Source: an uncultured Flavobacteriaceae bacterium (GTDB lineage Bacteria; Bacteroidota; Bacteroidia; Flavobacteriales; Flavobacteriaceae). Taken from it: a stretch of 35,227 nucleotides of DNA. This document shows positions 31,264 through 35,227 of the stretch, piece after piece. Positions within the stretch are counted from its first letter, which is position 1; the number at the start of each line of letters is the position of its first letter. The stretch lies in contig CAKZOO010000139.1 in assembly GCA_937136455.1 (NCBI GenBank), positions 1-35,227 of the forward strand, given 5' to 3'. The position numbers were made by a program, and so were the translations under genes. Under the pieces are notes generated by a model that worked only from the letters and a program-made list of their open reading frames with translations, did not search any database and was not told the DNA's origin.

Positions 31264-31653
31264 ACAAGTGCTAGGTTCATACATTAAATCAAGTTCCTGT
31301 CCTGTAAGCGCAAAAAACACATTCTGCATTTGATGATAACTTTCACAAGGAATATTTATACCTATAAAAGTCATATAGTTGTAGTTGTTTACTATATCAA
31401 AGGTGTATTCAAGCCTTGTGTCCGCTTCATATTCGTATTTAATTCTAAAGTCGCTTTTATAGGTTTCTGTAAAACCTTTTGCAACTAAGTTATCTCGTTT
31501 AATTATGTAAGGTTTAAGGTTATTCCAATCTACCACACCTACACCAAATTCAATAGTATCAAGAGTTGGAAATTCTTCTGCTAATGTGTGTATTGCAAAT
31601 ACTCGATTATCGTATTTCACAAGGTTTCCTATTCTAAAATTTTTTGCTTTCAT
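31258..31653 (-). CDS. Cassette 2 protein, 131 aa, Bacteroidota mobile-element family
   Basis: The ATG at 31653 (MKAKNFRIGNLVKYDNRVFA) is used; an in-frame TTG would extend it to 31683. The start MKAxxFRIGNLV and the end YHQMQNVFFALTGQELDL match a protein type I know from Bacteroidota phages and genomic islands, with no assigned function. The middle is beta-rich (FRIKYEYEADTRLEYTFDIV). Its stop codon is part of attC-like site 3. Confidence 0.7.
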   Translation of the reverse strand: MKAKNFRIGNLVKYDNRVFAIHTLAEEFPTLDTIEFGVGVVDWNNLKPYIIKRDNLVAKGFTETYKSDFRIKYEYEADTRLEYTFDIVNNYNYMTFIGINIPCESYHQMQNVFFALTGQELDLMYEPSTCG

Positions 31654-31696
31654 TTCGTTATTTATTAAAGTTTTGTTTTTCAATTCCGCACCAAAT

Positions 31697-31770
31697 GGCT
31701 AACAAAACCTAAAATTCAGCCGATTATGGCTACGGATTAGGCGGCCGAAATCATACACAATACGTTGTAC
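31697..31770 (-). repeat. attC-like site 2 (closes cassette 1)
   Basis: Plus strand: GGCTAAC (31697-31703) and GTTGTAC (31764-31770) enclose TTCAGC (31715-31720) paired with GCCGAA (31744-31749), 5 of 6 pairs, plus an outer A-T pair. GTTGTAC is the reverse complement of GTACAAC at 32120-32126. Confidence 0.83.
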
Positions 31771-31776
31771 ACAATA

Positions 31777-32091
31777 CTACTCCGCAATGTATATTCGAGT
31801 AGGTGCTTTATATTCTTTTATACCGTTGGTAGCGTCTGCTTGCCATTCATCTGTTTTGCCTGTATGTGGTTTGTTTTCGCATTTAGTTGCGTAGTGTATT
31901 TGGCATCCTGCAACTATTACGTGCTTATCTTCGCTACCGACTTTTGCAAACCAATTAGTACTATTTCTGTTTGTTTTTAATCCTAAAAAAGAATCTTCAA
32001 CTATTTCAATTTCTCCCCAAACCGCCTTGTATTGGTTTCCATCAGGAGCGACAAACCAACTATCTGTATTTATTAAATATTTCCCTTTCAT
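31777..32091 (-). CDS. Cassette 1 protein, 104 aa, unknown function
   Basis: MKGKYLINTDSWFVAPDGNQ, YKAVWGEIEIVED, LGLKTNRNSTNWFAKVG and HVIVAGCQIHYATKC form a compact beta-rich protein. Similar sequences occur in Bacteroidota phages and islands as far as I recall, without known function. Cys and His residues (GCQIHYATKC) might bind metal. The gene stands alone between attC-like sites 1 and 2. Confidence 0.68.
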   Translation of the reverse strand: MKGKYLINTDSWFVAPDGNQYKAVWGEIEIVEDSFLGLKTNRNSTNWFAKVGSEDKHVIVAGCQIHYATKCENKPHTGKTDEWQADATNGIKEYKAPTRIYIAE

Positions 32092-32119
32092 TATTATTTT
32101 ACTTTAAATTCCGTACTGT

Positions 32120-32171
32120 GTACAACATAATATAACAATCCATTAAAAAGGCTGTTATATAGGCGTTATTT
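32120..32171 (-). repeat. attC-like site 1 (opens the array)
   Basis: Plus strand: GTACAAC (32120-32126) and GTTATTT (32165-32171) enclose ATATAACA (32130-32137) paired with TGTTATAT (32153-32160), a perfect 8-bp arm with a 15-nt loop. The TAA stop of the HTH gene lies in the GTTATTT box. Confidence 0.82.
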
Positions 32172-32366
32172 CTTTTTGTACTCCTTCTCATATCCATACT
32201 CTTCAAGAATCGCCTCCTCTTTCCTTTGAGATATTCCTCCTCTCTTTAATGATGTGTGAAACGATGACGGCTTTGTATATCCTAGTTTCCTACTGATGTC
32301 TGCTTTTCTTATTCCCGTATCTTTTACAATCTTATTGATCAGCTCCTTTAATTTGTTATTCTTCAT
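32166..32366 (-). CDS. Small HTH DNA-binding protein, 66 aa
   Basis: The 66-aa protein has the helix-turn-helix pattern GIRKADISRKLGYTKPSSFH (18-37) followed by TSLKRGGISQRKEEAILEEY, like short Xre-type or Cro-like regulators. It probably controls early transcription. It overlaps the gene upstream by 1 nt (TAATG), so it belongs to the phage backbone, while its stop codon is embedded in attC-like site 1. Confidence 0.6.
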   Translation of the reverse strand: MKNNKLKELINKIVKDTGIRKADISRKLGYTKPSSFHTSLKRGGISQRKEEAILEEYGYEKEYKKK

Positions 32367-32764
32367 TAGTCTCTGCTTTTTTTAACACTTATTGATGATT
32401 TTGAATAAGTCACCTCTGGCAATGGAATCACTTCTCCATCTTCACTCACAGGAGTAATTCCTTTTTCATACGAAGCATAAGCCTGTTTATACATTGCTTC
32501 CATCTCTTTCAACTCTGTACTCTTCTTCATCCATTCAGGAATCTTTTTGAAGTTGAATGTTCTCCTTCCTTCTGTTCGTGTTAATTCATGACCATGATAC
32601 TGGAAGGTTTTTTCATACTTCTCCGCTTCATCTTGAGCTGCTGGTGAGATCACTTTCAATCCTTCTTTCACTTCCTTCTCTAAGTTCTTTAAAACTATCA
32701 AGGCTTTCAATGGATCTTCCTGTCCATCAATTACATTTTGCACTAATTCTCCAATATTTACCAT
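32366..32764 (-). CDS. Conserved phage protein, 132 aa
   Basis: The ATG at 32764 (MVNIGELVQNVIDGQEDPLK) is preferred to a TTG at 32788 because it lies 2 bp after the upstream stop. The pattern KALIVLKNLEKEVKEGLKVI, AQDEAEKYEKTFQYHGHELT, then FKKIPEWMKKSTELKEMEAM is found in many phages beside recombination and single-strand DNA-binding genes. The role is not established. Confidence 0.6.
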   Translation of the reverse strand: MVNIGELVQNVIDGQEDPLKALIVLKNLEKEVKEGLKVISPAAQDEAEKYEKTFQYHGHELTRTEGRRTFNFKKIPEWMKKSTELKEMEAMYKQAYASYEKGITPVSEDGEVIPLPEVTYSKSSISVKKSRD

Positions 32765-32766
32765 TT

Positions 32767-33165
32767 TTATTTGTTTTTGTTTAACCAATCTAATTGATTG
32801 TCTTGAATCATATTTAACATCTGCATTGCATCATCTAAATTCTTTGGTTGCATGATCCCATTTTCCACTAGAGATATAAAAACATCCTTACCATAAGAAG
32901 CTGCAAATGGTTTATCGCTCTCTCCTTTACCTGAATACGATTGTTGTTGTGGTACAAACTTTTTAACTTTCCCTCTTTTACCGTAGCTGTTCTCTCCAGT
33001 CACTTCATATTCAACTTCTGTACCTTCTGGAAGTGGAGTCTCTGTTTTATGATTTGCTTTCAGAATTGTTCCATCCTCCATTTCATACTCAAATGTATAC
33101 ATTAATCCATGAGGACTTTCCCATGTTCCTGACCCATAAACTTTTTTAACTTTACTTGTTTTCAT
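32767..33165 (-). CDS. OB-fold-like protein, possible single-strand DNA-binding
   Basis: The first 75 residues are a beta barrel-like region (KKVYGSGTWESPHGLMYTFE, YEMEDGTILKANHKTETPLP, VEYEVTGENSYGKRGKVKKF), then a linker rich in Gln, Ser and Gly, and a helical end (DDAMQMLNMIQDNQLDWL). The order OB-like core plus flexible linker suits a phage single-strand-binding protein, but key residues are not conserved enough for me to be sure. Confidence 0.5.
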   Translation of the reverse strand: MKTSKVKKVYGSGTWESPHGLMYTFEYEMEDGTILKANHKTETPLPEGTEVEYEVTGENSYGKRGKVKKFVPQQQSYSGKGESDKPFAASYGKDVFISLVENGIMQPKNLDDAMQMLNMIQDNQLDWLNKNK

Positions 33166-33203
33166 TTTTACTTGTTTTTAGTATTAATATTTAAATGTAA
33201 TGG

Positions 33204-33569
33204 TTAGTTTTTAAATAACCTAATACTTTTAACTTTTTTAATGTAATTTTTGTCAGTTGCGTATCCTATTTCCTGTAAAAAAAGATAGTAGTCACCACCT
33301 TTATACTTGATTTGCACTGAATCCTTGTACTGTTTTATTGACTGCCTCCAAGTCCAAGCCGTATAGTATTCATGTGTATGTGAATTCCATAGCCCAAACA
33401 AATTATTCCTGTGTGTACAATTATAGGATTTAAAGTGACCTGTTTCCAGAATTGCCTGCTTTGTAACTATCTCAGGATATTTAATCCCCTGCCTAATGCA
33501 TTCATTATACACTCTTTCAGGAGTTGGAGCTGTGAAGAAGTGAAGCCATATGATAAATATTTCTAACAT
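33204..33569 (-). CDS. Glucosaminidase-type peptidoglycan hydrolase (GH73-like)
   Basis: The 121-aa protein has a hydrophobic start (MLEIFIIWLHFFTAPTPERV, possible signal anchor) and the GH73 core EIVTKQAILETGHFKS with the likely catalytic Glu42, then CTHRNNLFGLWNS, and DYYLFLQEIGYATDKNYIKK. It would cut the glycan strand. It lies in the early unit, next to the DnaA-like gene (7-nt overlap), and not with the M15 lysin, so it may serve at entry or as a second lysin. Confidence 0.75.
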   Translation of the reverse strand: MLEIFIIWLHFFTAPTPERVYNECIRQGIKYPEIVTKQAILETGHFKSYNCTHRNNLFGLWNSHTHEYYTAWTWRQSIKQYKDSVQIKYKGGDYYLFLQEIGYATDKNYIKKVKSIRLFKN

Positions 33570-33925
33570 AAAGCCCTCCTTCCTGCATACATCATCTCAT
33601 AAATCTCAGGATAATCCCTATGAAACACATCTTTATGTTCATAAAACCACTTTAAGCCAGCGTGAATAGTTGAGTGATCTCTTCTCAATGCTTTTTTTAT
33701 TTGATACAATGTGAGATTTAATTCATCTCTCAATATGTATGCTACTGTCCTGCGAGCATACACATACTCACGATTTCTTATCTTACTGAAAAACTTATTC
33801 TTATCTAAGCTCCTAACATTAATTACCGCATCAATGACTCTGTCAATTCTTGGTGAAAGCTCCGGATCATTAACTCCGAGCTGTGGTTGCACCAACATCA
33901 TAATATTGTATTTTGGTTCTATCAT
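33563..33925 (-). CDS. DnaA domain IV-like DNA-binding protein
   Basis: The second half (about 50-90) is like the DNA-binding domain IV of DnaA: REYVYARRTVAYILRDELNL, TLYQIKKALRRDHSTIHAGL, with the signature RDHSTIH at 82-88. The ATPase domain of DnaA is absent. It might bind DnaA-box-like sites at the phage origin or titrate host initiation. Starts within the stop of the 44-aa gene (4-nt overlap). Confidence 0.8.
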   Translation of the reverse strand: MIEPKYNIMMLVQPQLGVNDPELSPRIDRVIDAVINVRSLDKNKFFSKIRNREYVYARRTVAYILRDELNLTLYQIKKALRRDHSTIHAGLKWFYEHKDVFHRDYPEIYEMMYAGRRALC

Positions 33926-34056
33926 TTTAATGGTTTTTTAATTTCGTTTATTTTAGCATCCATTTTCGTTCCTAGTCTATCGGTGCAATTAATATACATC
34001 AGAATCTTCAAAGCTTCATTGTATTGAAAACCTCCATCTGTTGCTTTTATTTTCAT
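33922..34056 (-). CDS. 44-aa small protein
   Basis: ATG at 34056 opens MKIKATDGGFQYNEALKILM and the frame ends INEIKKPLK with TGA at 33922. The start overlaps the spanin-like gene by 4 nt and the stop overlaps the DnaA-like gene by 4 nt, so translation is probably coupled on both sides. Function unknown. The double ATGA overlap makes a chance frame unlikely. Confidence 0.6.
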   Translation of the reverse strand: MKIKATDGGFQYNEALKILMYINCTDRLGTKMDAKINEIKKPLK

Positions 34057-34487
34057 AACAGAAATTTTTTAATGATCCTCCAAACAACATACATCACAGC
34101 AACTCCAACCAATATCCATATCAACTTATTGAATATTCTCTCAAACTTGGTTTTAGGATCGGTATATTCAAATAGAGTTATTGGAACTTCAATTCTCTTG
34201 ATGATTGTATCTGTTACCTCCTTACACTTTGCCTCCACAAATATTGAATCCTTATGAATATATGTTTTTACAAATAGATTTTCCTTTGTTAGTATCAAAG
34301 TGTCATAGATGTGAGTTACTGTATCATGAGATACTTCCGGAATAGTAATGATACTGGTATCAATTATGGTTGAATCCTTATTCTCTGCTAGATGAGGATT
34401 GTTTTTCAATATCCTATTGAATCTCTTCTGACTTACTAAACAACTGGATAAAATCACAGCCGTTAAAATTATCAATATGCTTTTCAT
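34053..34487 (-). CDS. Candidate unimolecular spanin (lipoprotein with C-terminal membrane helix)
   Basis: The 144-aa protein starts MKSILIILTAVILSSC, a lipoprotein signal with lipobox Cys16, has a beta-rich periplasmic middle (about 40-115), and ends with one membrane helix (about 119-137) and a basic tail (RRIIKKFLL-type). A lipid anchor at one end and a membrane helix at the other is the u-spanin design for joining outer and inner membranes at lysis. It lies in the early unit, far from the M15 lysin. Confidence 0.65.
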   Translation of the reverse strand: MKSILIILTAVILSSCLVSQKRFNRILKNNPHLAENKDSTIIDTSIITIPEVSHDTVTHIYDTLILTKENLFVKTYIHKDSIFVEAKCKEVTDTIIKRIEVPITLFEYTDPKTKFERIFNKLIWILVGVAVMYVVWRIIKKFLL

Positions 34488-34795
34488 TTTTCAAAGTTTT
34501 TTAATTGTTCTTTCACGTTCTCTTGGTTTTCATGTCTCTGTTGGTATTTAATACCTCTCAAAGCTGGATGAATCTCCTGCAACTTTTGCCTGCATCTCCT
34601 GATTGATTCAGAGCTTGCAAGTTCTCCTTTCATGTAAACAGTGGCGAAATCCCAAAAAGATGTTTTCTTATCTCTTAACTCTGGCATCTGTTCAGCCCAC
34701 ACCTTCAATTGAAGAAGGTGACCATTGTCTCTAGTTTGTGGCTCATTGATTAGAAAATGAGCAACTGCATCCTTTATCTTAATTATTTCCATCAT
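34484..34795 (-). CDS. Conserved phage helical protein, 103 aa
   Basis: Pattern: VAHFLINEPQTRDNGHLLQL, KVWAEQMPELRDKKTSFWDF, SSESIRRCRQKLQEIHPALR, GIKYQQRHENQENVKEQL. Proteins with this S.ESIRR.RxKLQE.xPxLRG segment occur in many phages of Bacteroidota and Firmicutes; the role is not known, although an HTH-like DNA contact is possible. It overlaps the pentapeptide gene by 17 nt and the spanin candidate by 4 nt. Confidence 0.6.
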   Translation of the reverse strand: MMEIIKIKDAVAHFLINEPQTRDNGHLLQLKVWAEQMPELRDKKTSFWDFATVYMKGELASSESIRRCRQKLQEIHPALRGIKYQQRHENQENVKEQLKNFEK

Positions 34796-35227
34796 TTAAA
34801 AATTTATAGTATGCTCTTAATCCCTCGTAAACTGCCTGTATTTGTTTAAACTCTTTTGTGTCTCTTTTGGTTTCTATTACCTTGTCAGAATTAAAAAACT
34901 CATCCCATTCTTCAATTGTTCTTTTTTCGCATCCAATATGGATTTTATCACCTGTAATACCAGAAGGCCACTTACAGAACATAGGCACTTTAACAGCGTT
35001 CCTCAAGTCAGCGTTCCTCAAGTTAGTGTCACTCAAGTTAGCGTTCCACAAGTTAGCGTTCCTCAAGTTAGCGTTCCTCAAGTCAGCGTTCCTCAAGTCA
35101 GCGTTCCTCAAGTTAGCGTTCCTCAAGTTAGCGTTCCACAAGTTAGCGTTCCACAAGTTAGCGTTCCTCAAGTCAGCGTTCCACAAGTTAGCGTTCCACA
35201 AGTTAGCGTTCCTCAAGTCAGCGTTCC
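34779..35227 (-). CDS. Pentapeptide-repeat protein, C-terminal part (begins at 261 in the circle)
   Basis: The repeat section reads as AxLRN/AxLWN pentapeptides with few breaks (NANLSDTNLRN). The non-repeat C-terminus has VPMFCKWPSGITGDKIHIGC, EKRTIEEWDEFFNSDKVIET and YEGLRAYYKFL. This C-terminus and the start at 261 belong to a known type of phage/host pentapeptide protein (CKWPxxxxGDKIxIGCxxxTIEEWDEFF). The full length is 210 aa if the number of repeats is right. It ends 17 nt inside the next gene. Confidence 0.85.
   Translation of the reverse strand, partial: NADLRNANLWNANLWNADLRNANLWNANLWNANLRNANLRNADLRNADLRNANLRNANLWNANLSDTNLRNADLRNAVKVPMFCKWPSGITGDKIHIGCEKRTIEEWDEFFNSDKVIETKRDTKEFKQIQAVYEGLRAYYKFLNDGNN
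34993..35227. repeat. 15-bp tandem repeats (pentapeptide coding), right end
   Basis: About 15 full 15-bp units and two extra bases, in three main versions (ccacaagttagcgtt, cctcaagtcagcgtt, cctcaagttagcgtt). The last 77 bases equal bases 1-77 of the window. Confidence 0.95.
35151..35227. repeat. 77-bp terminal direct repeat, identical to 1-77
   Basis: Base-by-base comparison of 35151-35227 with 1-77 shows identity over all 77 bases. The length equals the usual largest k-mer of a de Bruijn assembler, so it is most likely an assembly overlap that marks a circular or circularly permuted molecule and not a biological terminal repeat. Confidence 0.85.

Larger units (their letters stand above)
30337..32125 (-). 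mobile_element. Array of four integron-type gene cassettes (no integrase)
   Basis: Four head-to-tail units, each one gene plus one attC: 31703-32125 (104-aa gene), 31212-31702 (131-aa gene), 30974-31211 (51-aa zinc ribbon), 30337-30973 (178-aa gene). Boundaries are the G^TT points of the five attC-like sites. In every unit GTT plus the next four bases at the start is the exact reverse complement of the opening seven bases of that unit's own attC: GTTGTAC/GTACAAC, GTTAGCC/GGCTAAC, GTTATAG/CTATAAC, GTTACCT/AGGTAAC. There is no integron integrase in the genome, so this is an attC cluster without integrase (CALIN-like), probably built by a host integron integrase. Confidence 0.85.

Noticed and set aside
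30337..32125. Cassette zone as a transposon or insertion sequence
   Set aside because: No transposase, no long terminal inverted repeats and no target duplication; the ends are GTT points with per-cassette complementary boxes instead.
34779..35216. Independent 145-aa pentapeptide gene starting at the methionine codon at 35216
   Set aside because: The start would lie inside a repeat unit at the edge of the window, whereas the circular reading gives a proper N-terminus at 261 and a family-like protein.
35151..35227. Biological direct terminal repeats of the packaged DNA
   Set aside because: Length is exactly 77 bp and inside a repeat, which fits an assembler k-mer overlap better than a packaging repeat.

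Overview
The window reads as the essentially complete genome of a tailed phage with a long non-contractile tail that infects a member of the Bacteroidota. The sequence is AT-rich. Every recognisable gene lies on the minus strand. Bases 1-77 are identical to 35151-35227, so the molecule closes into a circle of about 35,150 bp. One pentapeptide-repeat gene runs in frame across that junction. The host assignment rests on an exact Bacteroidota-type promoter (TTTG, 19 nt, TATCTTTG) at 692-722 and on the protein types: a Bacteroidota-type portal, a DUF6633-like protein and an M15 lysin. I see no integrase, CI-type repressor, tRNA or flanking host gene, so a lytic life cycle is likely, though this is inference.

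Layout in the direction of transcription (high to low coordinates, starting at the promoter near 616-646). A 108-aa gene and the pentapeptide gene cross the junction. Then come a candidate one-protein spanin, a DnaA domain-IV protein, a GH73-type glucosaminidase, small replication or recombination genes and a small HTH protein (34.8-32.2 kb). An accessory zone of single-gene cassettes follows (32.2-30.3 kb), then replication-initiation-like genes, HNH genes and many small proteins (30.3-25.4 kb). A sigma-like factor (24.8-25.4 kb) sits just before the packaging genes: small terminase at 23.8 kb and large terminase at 23.2-21.9 kb. The virion genes follow in an unusual order: tail assembly chaperone, tail completion, distal tail, baseplate and fibre, a MuF-tail-like protein, tape measure, protease, scaffold, major capsid, tail tube, portal, connector, then a fibre-like protein. 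The late unit ends with an XhlA-like holin, an M15 endopeptidase, a DEDDy exonuclease and a two-helix membrane protein, followed by a strong terminator at 1121-1147.

The main discovery is that the accessory zone is an integron-type cassette array inside a phage genome with no integron integrase. Seven attC-like sites are present (five at 30331-32171, two at 27790-28247). In all five complete cassettes, the seven bases at the cassette start (GTT plus four variable bases) are the exact reverse complement of the seven bases that open that same cassette's attC. That is the signature left by integron recombination at G^TT. The cargo is five small proteins, two of them zinc ribbons.

Other points of note: a gene-free 500-bp stretch with its own promoter, many hairpins and a terminator, which looks like a plus-strand structured RNA of about 400 nt; a probable -1 ribosomal frameshift in the tail assembly chaperone; an exonuclease whose C-terminal zinc ribbon is cut by one in-frame TAA; and several short genes (22-57 codons) that close gaps in the operons.
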